A stretch of 64,000 bases of DNA from Phorcus lineatus (taxonomy: Eukaryota > Mollusca > Gastropoda > Trochida > Trochidae): assembly GCA_921293015.1 (NCBI GenBank), contig OV121083.1, positions 29,628,908 through 29,692,907 of the forward strand. The letters run 5' to 3'. Each line of letters begins with the position of its first letter. Position 1 is the stretch's first letter. Position numbers and translations under genes: made by a program. The notes beneath the pieces were generated by a model. The model was given only the letters and a program-made list of their open reading frames with translations. It was not told the origin of the DNA and did no database searches. Below are positions 11,760-22,009 of this stretch, piece by piece.

Positions 11760-13400
11760 GAACCCTTGGGCGGATTTCAATACCGGTTGGATCATTTGAA
11801 AGAGCAGAAAATTGTCTTCAATTCAATATAAAATACATGACTACGCTACCTGAATTGAAGATACAGCATATGCCACAAAAAAGGCGATTTTTACATATTT
11901 TTAGTTTTACACCATTTTGTCACACCGATTTTCACATGATGTGCTCAATGTATTTTGACAATTTTTATATCATAAGATAGAGAGAAAGATTGTCTTTCAT
12001 TCCATGTAAAATTTGTACATGAGCAAACTTACAGAAAGACACAGCGAGCGCCGCACAAAAAGCTAATTTCTCTATTCAAATCATGTGAACTGAATGGCGA
12101 TTTTGACATGTGCCTTTCTGTTGCTCATATCTTCTCAACAGCCAGGCATATATTGAAATATACCTCGTGATAAAGAAGGAATAATTGTCTTCGATTCGAT
12201 ATAAAACATTTATATGCGCTATATAAAATAAAGATACAGCAAGTGCCGAAAAAATTGTGACTTTTGTTTATCCTTTATGTTTTTACCATTTTCTCGCACT
12301 TTATATCACATAAACTTCTCAGCACATTTTGAAATTTCATATATCAAAATATAGAGAAAAGGATGATCTTTATTTCCATATAAAATTGGTATGTAAACAA
12401 AAGTCAGTAAAGACCCGGCCAGCATCGCACTAACAGGCAATTTCTCTATTTATATCTTGTTAACCGAGAAGCGATATTTTCAACAGCTTTTTATACTTCC
12501 TATACATTTTACGGCGGAGCGCATTATCAACATTTTTATTTCACAATAAAGAGGAAATGATCGTCTTTAATTCTGTTTAAAATTTGCAAATTACAATGAG
12601 ACAATAAAGGAGCGGTAAGTGATGTCGCAATTATCAAAATCTGTTCTCAAATACCTGAGAGTACCCTCTTTGCAAACTATATCAATTCCAAACCAAGTGG
12701 TACATATTTATTATTTTTATATCGTAAAGAAGAAATAAATACCTTCATTTTCATGTGTAATTTGCCCATATTTGCTTCAAAATAAAATGTGTGGAAATAA
12801 TGCGACAAATGTCGCGGTAAGGCGATTATCAAATACTTTATTCACTAGCTTTACCCATGTTTCGTCGGTAATAACTTCTAAATACACTGCAAAAGATTAT
12901 TATGATTTATTTCTTCGTAAAGAAGAATAAATTGCCTTCAATTCCATATATAATTTGCATGTATACAAAGGGAATAACTTGATTTATGAAGTTGGAAATA
13001 AAAGACAATTGCTATTATGTGTGAGTGTATTTTTCAGCGGGGGTAGCCCCGCTGAGCGCGTGCGTTTGCCTTGGGCAACTAGCTTAGTAATATTACTGTA
13101 GGGGTTAGAACTTTATCAGGGTTTATCACTACCCTGCTTTCGTAATTTCTATCGTTCGTTTAAGATGGCGTATCGTAATGAAATTTATCGTAAAATATAG
13201 AGCAATAAATTAGCTTCATTTCCGTAAATAATTTGTCTATGTGCACTCAGTGATTAAATGATTTTATAGAGTTTGAAATATAGACAATTTTTAAATAATT
13301 GTAAAATTCGTTCTAAACACGTTTTTGTAAAAGTTTTATATCGATGTCAAGAGGAACTATTCGTCTTCAGTTTCGTATTGATTTCGTCTATCCGCTCTCA
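11760..13400. repeat. highly degenerate tandem array, about 185-bp period
   Basis: The phrase GTAAAGAAGAAATAAATTG-CTTCAATTCCATATAAAATTTG-CATGTA recurs in diverged form near 11806, 11988, 12180, 12355, 12553, 12730, 12918, 13200 and 13352, mostly 175-195 bases apart. A second phrase (ACAGCAAGTGCCGCACAAAAA-GGCGATTT) follows each copy about 50 bases later, for example near 11860, 12040, 12230, 12410, 12610 and 12810. Two ordered motifs in each unit argue for a true tandem array rather than chance AT-richness. Divergence is high, so the array is old. No coding frame runs through it; the 107-codon open frame at 13273 is probably accidental. Confidence 0.6.
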
Positions 13401-13739
13401 GAATTTATGGAGTTATGGCGCCCGAATTAAAAACAAGTTTACTTCAGTTATAGAAACTTTTCTAGGGGCGATAGAAATTTCATTCAAAGTGCCTGTTAAG
13501 TATCATCCATTTGTGACACAGGATTGGCCGACTAGTTTTGTATACAACGAAGATAACGTCCGTATTTCGCTATGTAAACACACCATATGTTGTTAAAACG
13601 GTCGCATTTTGCGGCCCTGGAATATTCAGCCACGGGTGGTAGTTACGCTTTTACGGTAGCGAGGCAAGTGCTGGAAAATTCAGCCAAGGGGCATATCTGG
13701 TCAAAATAATATTCAGCAACGTAAGAGTTAATGACTGAA

Positions 13740-13960
13740 AGTATTAACAATTAAAATAAAGCATTTTCCCCATAATCATGCACAAGTTGTGACCTCGTTG
13801 TGATCTTGACCTTTGACCAATTGCAGTAAAAACATTTTCAAATTTTAGTACTTCTCCACAGATGATATATATCTAAAATGAGCCTCATAGCCCCAAAGCT
13901 TTTCAAGTTATCATGTTTACAAGTATCTTTTTCTGGATTTCTAACTTCAATAACTTGACT
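13740..13960. repeat. interspersed repeat with GACCTTGACCTTTGAC motif, copy 2
   Basis: Direct repeat of the block at 10986-11170, sharing AAATAAAGCATTTTC, TGACCTTTGACC-like and TTCACC/TTCTCC segments in the same order. Confidence 0.5.
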
Positions 13961-14290
13961 TCAATGTAAGCATGTCAAAACATGTTTTCCGCGGATATTA
14001 GTATGAATTTATGTTCTGAGTTCTGAAACTTTAGTGGGAAAAATTTATAGCTAAACATGTGGTGCAGTGGCTGCAGCGGTGGCAGCGGCAATCAGACAAA
14101 AACTGATAGCAGCCGTAATTAAGTCAGGGCTGCTAAATTTGAGGGATGAAGTTGGATGACCTGAGACCAAAAATATTCTCTTGATAGTACATAATTGGCA
14201 AAGTGTTTCCTTATCTGTGGCTAGGTGGAATTTGTAGAGAAGTACTTAGAATGTGAGTAGAGGTTAAGGGTGGAAGATATATCAACATAC

Positions 14291-14439
14291 CTGTGATTGT
14301 GAATTCTGAGCCTCTTGACAAACTAGTGTGACAAAGTCAGAAAAAGTGTCACTTCCATGGTTTTCTTGATACTTCATTACGTTTCCATGGCCAACATGAC
14401 TTGGATGGCTTGTACTCATAATAATAGAATCTTGCAAGC
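14291..14439 (-). CDS. internal exon of an unidentified minus-strand gene
   Basis: A 149-base exon with strong splice signals: acceptor tract TTTTTTTATTTCAG (intron side 14440-14453) and donor CACAG/GTATGTTG (intron from 14290). It starts in phase 2 and ends in phase 0. It encodes about 49 residues including LQDSIIMSTSHPSHVGHG and the likely helical SDTFSDFVTLVCQEAQNS. No family recognised. Its start phase matches a donor at the end of the exon near 21026, and its end phase matches the exon at 4734-4920, so the three may be spliced together. A TTAA MITE lies 33 bases upstream of the acceptor. Confidence 0.65.
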
Positions 14440-14472
14440 CTGAAATAAAAAAATGACTGTATATCATCTTAA

Positions 14473-14902
14473 AGAGCCACTCCGTGATTTTCATAACATA
14501 TTATTTACCTTTGATACGAAGCAAAGGGTCATATGTGGTGATATACAATCGAAACATCTTAACTTTTCATGTCCAAAAGACATATAAATGACAAATACTG
14601 GTTTTCCATGAAAATCTAAAAACAGCCTAATAAATGCACAGAGGTGTAGATTTCACGTCCAATATACGTGGATACTAGTTATATAACCTAACAAACGCTA
14701 TCAACTCCTTACTGTCCTCCTGGCTGTTTTAGATAAGTCTCCACAATTACGTTTGACTATTTGACGAGCGCTATTGTCACCGTAAAAACCAACAATGTAG
14801 CTTTAAAATGTGTCCTTTTGGTAACAGTCGATACTTCGCGATCAAATGACACCCTTTATTAAGTTTGGCATATATGACTCCAACAACTCACGGAGTGGCT
14901 CT
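14473..14902. mobile_element. TTAA-flanked MITE, family B, copy 1
   Basis: A 430-base element with terminal inverted repeats AGAGCCACTCCGTGA / TCACGGAGTGGCTCT. It is flanked on both sides by TTAA (14469-14472 and 14903-14906), the target duplication of piggyBac-type elements. It has no coding capacity. A second copy lies at 22010-23232. It sits in the intron next to the exon at 14291-14439. Confidence 0.8.
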
Positions 14903-15039
14903 TTAAACTTTTATCATAGTTACAAAGTGTCACATTCTAAATGCAGAAAAAGGGGGGGAAAAAAGTGAGCACTACTCACATACCACTCTGCAATCTGCTA
15001 TCCACTAAAAACATTATTTAAAAAACAGCTTTCAAATTC

Positions 15040-15112
<73 letters not shown>
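15040..15112. repeat. AAT trinucleotide microsatellite
   Basis: About 24 uninterrupted AAT/ATA units. It follows AGTGAGCACTACTCACAT (near 14965), a motif related to the left end of the pearl-like element at 52510, so the microsatellite may belong to a decayed member of that type. Confidence 0.9.
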
Positions 15113-15179
15113 TCTTCAGGAATACTCAAATATGAAACTTTATTTCCCTAAATGTAAAAGTGTTTAAAAATAACTTGTC

Positions 15180-15540
15180 CCCATTGGAGCTTCAGACCTG
15201 TAATTGCACCAAGTTCAAACACTCAAGGGCCATAACTACGCCAAAAATAACATTTTGGAATCAGCTCCAATGAATCATTAGGGACCCATAACCAAAACTT
15301 CATTCATCTAAATGTTAAAGTTTCCTTTTGGCCCACAAGACATGTGATGTTATTTGCACCAACATCAAACAATCATTCAAGGGCAAAAACTCTGTCAAAA
15401 ATAATATTTTGGACTCTGCTTTGAAACTCAATGTAGAGCACTATCAAGGGTACACATAACCAAAATTTCATTTATCTAGATGTAATAGTTTCCGAGAAAA
15501 CTTCTCCCCAATTTGTACCAAGTTCACACATTCAAGGACC
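15180..15540. repeat. two to three tandem units of about 155 bp
   Basis: CACCAAGTTCAAAC-like phrases recur near 15207, 15357 and 15515, each followed by CATTCAAGGGC and, in the first two units, by AAAATAA-ATTTTGGA. Identity between units is moderate. No coding potential. Confidence 0.55.
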
Positions 15541-15574
15541 ATATATCTGTTTAAATGGCTGATTATTTGGAGAC

Positions 15575-17098
15575 AGTGGTGTTGTAGACTACGTCTTATG
15601 TAACAGTAACTGTATGGAAATCTTCACGCAATTTGACATACTGAGTGAAATTGACTCAACACACGTGCCGATATGCTACTCACTTGCTATTCACAATGTA
15701 CCTGTCAATCAAAATGTCTATTGCAACCTGAGTACTGAGCAATGCTTCATCTGGAAGGACAATAGACCTTCGTATATCTAAACTTCGAATACTATCCCAG
15801 ACAAACATAAACGTGACTTTGATGAATATATCACCAAAGATGATATGCATAAAGCAACAGATAACCATCATAAAACACTTGAAACATGTGCTCTAAATTT
15901 CAGAAAGCCGAAGAACCGAATCTGTGACAACTCTTAGGGAGACAACTGGTTTGACTTTGAATGCTGATCAGCACGAACACTCGCTCGCCGACAACTTCGT
16001 GCATTCCATGCCAGCAACAAGGAGTGTGATCACGGCTACTACACTGAAACAAGAAAACACTATAAAAAACTGTGCTGAATAAAACTCTTTTTAAAATTAT
16101 GTTGACTAACTTGAAAATGCTCTTCTCTGTAAAAACAGTTAATTATTTTGGTCTCAAGTAAAATTGAGACAACCCCTTTTTTCTGTAAATATCACTGCAA
16201 CTGAATGGTTGAATCATTTTAAAGGACAAATATATCACCAAATGAACTTGATTTTTATGCATCTGTGAATGACTTTGTCTATTCAATATCTGATGAATTA
16301 ATAGTTAATACTATCAATTGTGAAAATATTCTTGATAAAGATGTCAACATCTTTGAAATTCAAGAGGCTATTTGTAGCCTGGAAAAGTCTGGAAAAAACC
16401 CAGGACATAGTGGACTTACATTGAATTCTTTAAAATGTTTATGTTTGAATATGCTTTGTAATTTGTTAAATTTAATCCTGTCTACCGGTATTTATCCACA
16501 ACAGTGCACACTTGGTGTAATTATCCCTCTTCATAAGAAAGGATCTTTAAATGACCCCTCAAACTTTAGACCCATTACTCTGCTAGAAGTAAGTGGTAAA
16601 ATATTTTCAAAAATAATTTGCAATAGACTTAACAGTTGGGCAAATAATGAGGAATGTATTACACCCGAACAAGCTGGTTTTCGGAAAGGATTCCAAACTA
16701 CAGATACTGTTTTTGTGATTGATACTATTATTAATGAGTACTTATCCATATATAAAGGAAGGTTATATTGTGCATTTGTGGATCTTAAAACTGCGTTTGA
16801 CTCTGTTTCTAGAGTATCACTGCTTTACAAGCTTTGGGTAGGAAATGTTAAGGGAAGGACGTTCAAATTGATTCGCAATATGTATGAGAACGTTAAATCA
16901 TGTGTTTCGCTTGAAGAAGGCTGCAATCCATTCTTTGACTGCTTATTCGGTGTCCGTCTGGGTTGCCAGTTGTCTCTCTTCTCGTTTTCCTTTTATGTTA
17001 ATGATCTTGTCAAGTTTCTAAATGCAGATGGTCAAAGGTGTATTGATATTGGCATTCTGAATATGTTTATACTTCTCTTTGCTGAGGATATCATTCTA
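15575..17098 (+). pseudogene. CR1/Jockey-like LINE, 5' part (endonuclease end and reverse transcriptase)
   Basis: 5'-truncated LINE polyprotein. It begins in the last part of an AP-like endonuclease (SGVVDYVLCNSN then ILSEIDSTHVPI) and continues through a linker with stops to a reverse transcriptase. RT blocks visible are FRPITLLEVSGKIFSKII (about 16565), QAGFRKGFQTTDTVFV, AFVDLKTAFDSVSR, GVRLGCQLS and LLFAEDIIL (about 17075). The catalytic YADD motif is FAED, with an Asp-to-Glu change, and GVRQGC is GVRLGC, so the enzyme is unlikely to work. It is interrupted at TA 17097-17098 by a Tc1-like element and resumes at 18684. Confidence 0.85.
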
Positions 17099-18681
17099 TA
17101 CTACTCAAAAGAAGTTCTGTGTCAAACCTTTTTTTCTACAAGGCAATTGTCTATGCACATATCAGATATATATATATAAAATTATTGGCGGAAATCTTGT
17201 CAAAATTGGTTCACAATATCCTGATGACAAAACCTGTGTACAAAGCATATGTCATTTTCAAACAAAATGATTTTGAAAGTCTCCTTAGAAACCATAAACT
17301 AAAGCTCAAGACAAGGCTCCACAAAACTGTTTGCATCGCCCAAACGCAGTAGGGTACGACATTTTGGTGTTGATTATGTCCTTGCACGTGCACTATGCAT
17401 TTTCCATGAACAGTTTGGGCATAAAAAAACCTTCCATGACCGTGCTGCTCTCAGTTGAAATTTCAACATGGTCAGACGTCAGCTGAGTGAACTTATCAGA
17501 GGATGAGCCATTGCGTGGCTTAAATAGGGTTTTACACAGAGGAATATGGCACAGAGAATCAGTTGTAGCCAGACTGTGATTAGGAGACTATGGCAGCGTT
17601 TCCAGGCAACCAATTCAATTCAGAATCGCCCACTGTCTGGTAGGCCAAGATCAATGTCGCTACGTCAAGACCGACATGTTATTCAAATGGCCTTATGTCA
17701 TAGCGTTGTTACAGCGAGATGTCTAAAAGATGAACTGCGAAATGCAAGTGGTGATTACTTATCGGACCAGACCATAACAAATCATTTGCAAGCCCACAAC
17801 ATTTGATCTCGACGACAAGGGTTTCGACCACCTCTTCTTCAATGTCATAGGGCAGCACGTCGTGATTGGTGCAGATGTCAAAGAGACTGGAGACGACGAC
17901 AATGGGGGTGGGAACTCTTCACTGATGACTCACGATTTGCATTACAGTTCAATGATGGCAGACTTCGCGTCTATAGGCGGCAAGGAGAAAGATTTGCTGA
18001 TGTCAATGTCTGACAACGCCATCGCTTTGGAGGTGGTACGGTAATGGTGTGAGCTGGAATTTCGGTACATCACAGGACTCCTCTTTTTGTCGTCCAAGGA
18101 AATTTGACGGGTATCAGGTACAGAGACAAAATTTTACAGCCTTTTGTCATCCCAAGTCTTCGTCAAATTGGAGCAGGTTCTGTTCTTCATGATGACAATG
18201 CTTGACCGCATAGAGCACGAGTTGTTAATGATTTTCTCACCCAAAATGGTATTGAACGAAGGGATTGGCCTGCATACACTCCTGACTTGGCACCAATTGA
18301 GCATGCATGGGATGAGTTGGGCAGATGTGTGAGAGACAATCATAGACAACCTGATAATCTTCAAGAATTGGTGCAATTCCTTCAGGCAGAGTAGCAGGCC
18401 ATTCCCCAGATGACAGCATGCATCGTCGTTGTGTCGACTGCTTATGAGAACATGGTAGTTTCACTCCTTATTACCAAAGTTATCAAATTTTAAACAGTTT
18501 TGTTGGACCTCATTATGCTCAAAATGGTGAATTTTCATCAGATCCTCAGAATAGTTGTCTATAAAAAGTGAATATGCTTTGCATAACAGAATCAACATTG
18601 AGACATATTAAACTCATTCTGACCAAAATTAAAATGTCAAACAAAAATAATTGGTTGACCCTTAACTTCTTTTGAGTAGTA
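17099..18681 (+). mobile_element. Tc1-like transposon inserted in a LINE
   Basis: A 1583-base element starting TACTACTCAAAAGAAGTT and ending with the inverted copy. The left and right ends also share a GTCAA-C-TTTTT segment further in, giving imperfect terminal repeats of about 40 bases. TA dinucleotides flank both ends (17097-17098 and 18682-18683), the Tc1/mariner target. Length and structure are typical of the family. It interrupts the LINE reverse transcriptase right after its FAED box. Confidence 0.85.
17470..18445 (+). pseudogene. Tc1-like DD34E transposase, inactivated
   Basis: N-terminal paired-like helix-turn-helix domain includes the block RISCSQTVIRRLWQRFQ and the GRPRSMSLRQDRHV linker (17546-17700). 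The catalytic core shows LFTDDSRF (first Asp, about 17923), LHDDNA with the second Asp at 18194, and DLAPIEHAWDEL with the Glu at 18299. That leaves 34 residues between the last two acidic residues, the DD34E signature. Several stops (near 17804, 18008, 18200 and 18392) and frame changes inactivate it. All three acidic residues survive. Confidence 0.85.
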
Positions 18682-18683
18682 TA

Positions 18684-19130
18684 TTAGATAGCACTGTAAT
18701 TGGAATCCAGAAGAGATTGAATAAATTGTCAAGTTATTGTGATAAGTGGCAACTACGGGTTAACTTAAATAAGACAAAAGTAATTGTTTTTCGGAAAGGT
18801 GGCAAGTTGAAAATATATGAAATTTCTTTGCTAAAAAGTACCGGTAATTCACTGGAGATAGTATCTACACATAAATATTTGGGAGTCCATTTGTCTAGTT
18901 CAGGGTTGTCGTTTAATAGTTAAAAGGTGTTATCCTTACAAGCTTGGAAAGTCGTCTTTATGTTGAAACAACAAATTCATAATTTTGAAAACTTGCCTAT
19001 TAATGTTCTGTTACACATTTTTTCATTAAAATTCCCCCTATCTTGCTTCATGGATCTGAGGTAATGGGTTTCCACCCCTCACCAAATATAATGAATAATC
19101 ACGATAAATTCTGTAAAATGATTTGATTGA
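18684..19130 (+). pseudogene. CR1/Jockey-like LINE, 3' part after the Tc1 insertion
   Basis: Continues the LINE from before 17098. IQKRLNKLSSYCDKWQLRVN, then LNKTKVIVFRKGG and THKYLGVHL are the segment that normally follows the YADD box. The RT thumb follows in a shifting frame with LSLQAWKVVFML and FENLPINVLLHIF. Stops and frameshifts are frequent. The reading frame breaks down near 19130, and the true 3' end was not found. Confidence 0.8.
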
Positions 19131-19272
19131 GAAGGTAGATTTTCTCTTAGAGTCAACCAATTTATACTCCCGACTTGATCCCAAACACCCAATCATCAGA
19201 ATGTAAATAAAACAAAAGGGTACCCAACATGGGGATCAGTGCCCCTTTATGCTCTGAACTCTCATTCTATTA

Positions 19273-20160
19273 TCTCAGAATCAGAATCAGAATCATGTTT
19301 ATTCGGTATTTCAGGCCACATGGCCCATGGTACAATTGTATGAGAAAATCAATACAACATTGTCACACGACCAAAATTAAACTAGGAAGATCTTAAGAAA
19401 GAAAACATGGTACTCATTTTCTACAGTATTTTTGTCAAAATGCAAACAAATAAGAGTCTATGTCGGAAAAATTAACACTTTTCTTACGTTGATGATTCAC
19501 TCTAAAATCGTGAAAGGAAATGCGACATTTACACATTGATCTGATCATTCTTCTGTTATTAAGAATTTTAATGTATTGTTCGCATTGCAATAAATTCTTA
19601 ATACTGCAATAATGTGTTAAATATGATGAAGATTCTATATTTTGTTTCCAAGATTGCATATACTTATCAATTAAATGTCTTTTAAATACAGATATAAACA
19701 TAGTGGCATCACCAACATCTTGCATAATCCACACATAGCTAAAACCACTTGAAAAAAACATTTCCCGAACGTGAGAAACCCAGTTTACTTTACCATTATC
19801 ATCCTGAAGCTTAAGCATTTCATATAAATGAATTGGAAAACGTGAAATATCCATTCTAAGCATTTTTATCCAGTATTTTAAGACTTTAATCTGTGTTTTT
19901 ATGAATAAACAATATTGTACCGTTTCCCCAAGAATAGCCTTATTTGAAGCATATATTTACTAACTCCTAGAAACCTTTTAAAGAAGCTTGTTTGAACTTT
20001 TTCTATAACTTCGTGATATTTTACTCCCCATATTTCTGAACCATATGTTAGAATAGGAGTTATTTTGGAATCAAATATTTTACAGGAAGTGTGGAAATCA
20101 TTATGTCTATTATTATTCAGTAATAAAGTTATTAATTTTAATCTATTATTAAGTATGTGA
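19273..20160 (-). pseudogene. CR1-like LINE 3' end with TTCTGA-repeat tail
   Basis: Minus-strand LINE fragment. The RT thumb appears as ITPILTYGSEIWGVKYHEVI and FFKRFLGVSK (about 20090-19950). The conserved C-terminal domain follows (19863-19435), with SRFPIHLYEMLKLQDDNGKV, VSHVREMFFSSGFSYVWIMQ and CRISFHDFRV. The 3' UTR ends in AATAAACATGATTCTGATTC, with three ATTCTG-like units at 19275-19295, the kind of microsatellite tail seen on CR1-clade elements. Stops and frameshifts separate the thumb from the C-terminus. It is tail to tail with the plus-strand LINE ending near 19130. Confidence 0.8.
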
Positions 20161-20169
20161 GACTTTGTG

Positions 20170-20445
20170 AAGGTTTGTTACATTTGCAATAGACTATTTG
20201 AAAAACTTTTAAAACCAGTATTTTCTGCTCTTAGGAAAAAGGGCCATGTCTCCAGTGCTTACATTGATGATTCTATTTTATTTGGAGAAAATTTCGGTGA
20301 ATGTAAAGAAAATGTGAAATAAACTGTTGATATGATGAATTGTCTGTGATTTGTTGTGCACCCTCACAAGTCTGTGTTCAAGCCCACACAGGAAATAATT
20401 TTCTTGGGTTTCATCCTCAATTCTGTTGAATTTAGTTAATGTTCA
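20170..20445 (+). pseudogene. DIRS/Ngaro-type reverse transcriptase fragment
   Basis: The frame shows KLLKPVFSALRKKGHVSSAY, then IDDSILFGENFGECKENV and VHPHKSVFKPTQEIIFLGFI. This spacing after a YIDD catalytic box, and the LRKKGH and PTQEI-FLGFIL blocks, are typical of DIRS-like tyrosine-recombinase retrotransposons. Two stops (near 20320 and 20350) break it. Only the palm region remains. A strong foldback lies 125 bases downstream. Confidence 0.7.
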
Positions 20446-20570
20446 AATAAATTCGGGTATCTAACCCTGACATAAATTGTCTTTTGTCGTGATTGTTGGT
20501 ATTTTCTTCATGGACCAATATGCTTTCAAGTCTCACATGGATACGAATGACATCAGAGATGTAGTAGAAT

Positions 20571-20829
20571 TGATAATCAAACGAGCCTTACCTGTTGATT
20601 GTAATTCTACGTAGTCTCTGAAAGGAATGGAGTATTCACGTGCCCTCCCAAAACACAGGTATTAAGCCACCAAAACAAGAATGCACCAAATATGTGTCCA
20701 TTCAGGTTTTTTAAAGAATGAGGCTAGTACGCATGCGCTATCTCACGTGAATACTCCATTCCTTTCAGAGACTACGTAGAATTACAATCAACCTTCACCT
20801 CACAGATAAGGCTTGTTTGATTATAAATT
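20571..20829. repeat. foldback with a perfect 48-bp inverted repeat
   Basis: Arms 20595-20642 and 20744-20791 are perfect inverted copies over 48 bases and contain CTACGTAG and GGAATGGAGTATTCACGTG. Similarity continues outward to about 20571 and 20829 after a 12-base insertion in the right arm. The loop is about 100 bases. Read on the minus strand, the left arm contains CAACAG/GTAAGG, a good splice donor. It may be the terminal repeat of a DIRS-like element, given the neighbouring RT fragment, or an independent foldback. Confidence 0.8.
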
Positions 20830-21025
20830 AAACATGTGAGCTCAGCAAATAATGGAAAGAAGTATGAGTATTTGTCTAACCATTTTCTTAGAAATACAAG
20901 AGTTTATTGTGTACCATTGCTGTTGAGGTCTGTATTTGACCTGTGTACAAAGATCTGAATAGCCAGAACTAGGACGGAAATGTTCCTTCAAATACTTTGT
21001 TTTTTTCCGGATCATTAAGGGTTGT

Positions 21026-21322
21026 CAGTTCAACCTTTCCCAAAAGTTTGTGGCGAACTTTTAAACTTTTTCAGTTCTGGCTCTTGATTATCACCAAAAT
21101 TTGTCTGAAGTCCTGGTTTCCGGAGAGAGTCATTGTCAGGGGATAAAGGCTCAGTAGCTGCAGCTTTTTGATTATTTGACATTGCAAAGCTTTCCTGCGC
21201 TTCAGACTTAAGAGGCAGCTCAGTTTGGGGACATCTTTTATCAGGCAGTGTTTCACTGAAATATTCATTTGTCCCAGTCTCATGCTCAACACTTGTACAA
21301 CACACAAAGTTTTCATCTGTGT
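21026..21322 (-). CDS. candidate exon, hydrophilic protein segment
   Basis: Open minus-strand frame of about 95 codons encoding a polar, Ser/Pro/Glu/Lys-rich segment with TEPLSPDNDSLRKPGLQTNF and PELKKFKSSPQTFG. A stop lies just upstream, and an AG at about 21323 (GACACAG) could be the acceptor. The likely donor is GGAAAG/GTTGAA near 21026, a GT with a weak +3 position, which would leave phase 1 and so match the phase-2 start of the exon at 14439. No family recognised. The start at 21305 implied by the open frame is a GTG and is not credible as an initiation codon. Confidence 0.45.
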
Positions 21323-21529
21323 CATATGTATCAGTTTATCAATTCAGTTTGGGCTACATGACACAAAGTGATTAGGTTTCCACTGAACATCATTGGTATC
21401 TGTTACATGTGTCCACATAATACTTAGATCACATGATTCATCACATTTTCAAGAAAGAGGAGTTAAAGTTTGGTTCATAATAATTCTGTCGACAGCAACA
21501 GAATGATTTGGGGATGAACTGATATCATA

Positions 21530-21645
21530 TTCTGCCCAAAGGTATTGCATGCAGCGTACAGATGAATAAAGAAGCTGTATGTTCCACAGTTTTCTTAACT
21601 TCTTTCTTATATGTTTCAAGCAAACTTGATTCTTCACCATAAGAT
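21530..21645 (-). CDS. weak candidate exon upstream of 21026-21322
   Basis: A minus-strand frame encodes ESSLLETYKKEVKKTVEHTA followed by LFICTLHAIPLGRI before a stop. The Lys/Glu-rich amphipathic segment looks coding, but no clear acceptor was found and donors are weak. It lies next to a poly-G tract and a mobile element, so it may be a chance frame. Confidence 0.25.
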
Positions 21646-22009
21646 ATTGGTCAAAGATTTGGAGGGGGGGGGGGGGGCATCATCTGGATATGATTTGCAG
21701 GAAATCTTGTCTTTAAGAAATGCTGAGGTGTCAACACTGTCAGTAGGAAGCTTATATTGTTTAAAGCCCAACTCACACTACGCAGGATTGCACTATGATA
21801 ACATTACGATTCGGTCGTACTGGTATCGTATTGTGTTTTTTACGATCTGTTATGTGAACACGGTTTCTGTGCGTGAGGTACACGATGTGAGTACAATTAT
21901 TGCACGAAAGATCACGATTCTAACACGGTCGGAACACAATCAACACAAACTTGACACAACGCTTTTACGATGCAATCACGAATGGTGTAAGACTAATGCA
22001 CGTTTTTAA

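Noticed and set aside
13035..13054. CAGCGGGG-GTAG-CCCCGCTG hairpin as a terminator or RNA element
   Set aside because: A short stem in AT-rich eukaryotic repeat sequence with nothing around it to suggest function.
13273..13596. 107-codon plus-strand open frame
   Set aside because: It starts inside the degenerate 185-bp array, uses a non-ATG-like context, lacks splice sites or recognisable motifs and is probably accidental.
21611..22009. 132-codon plus-strand open frame
   Set aside because: It runs through a poly-G tract and into the CACGAT-rich end of element A; the product is translated repeat.
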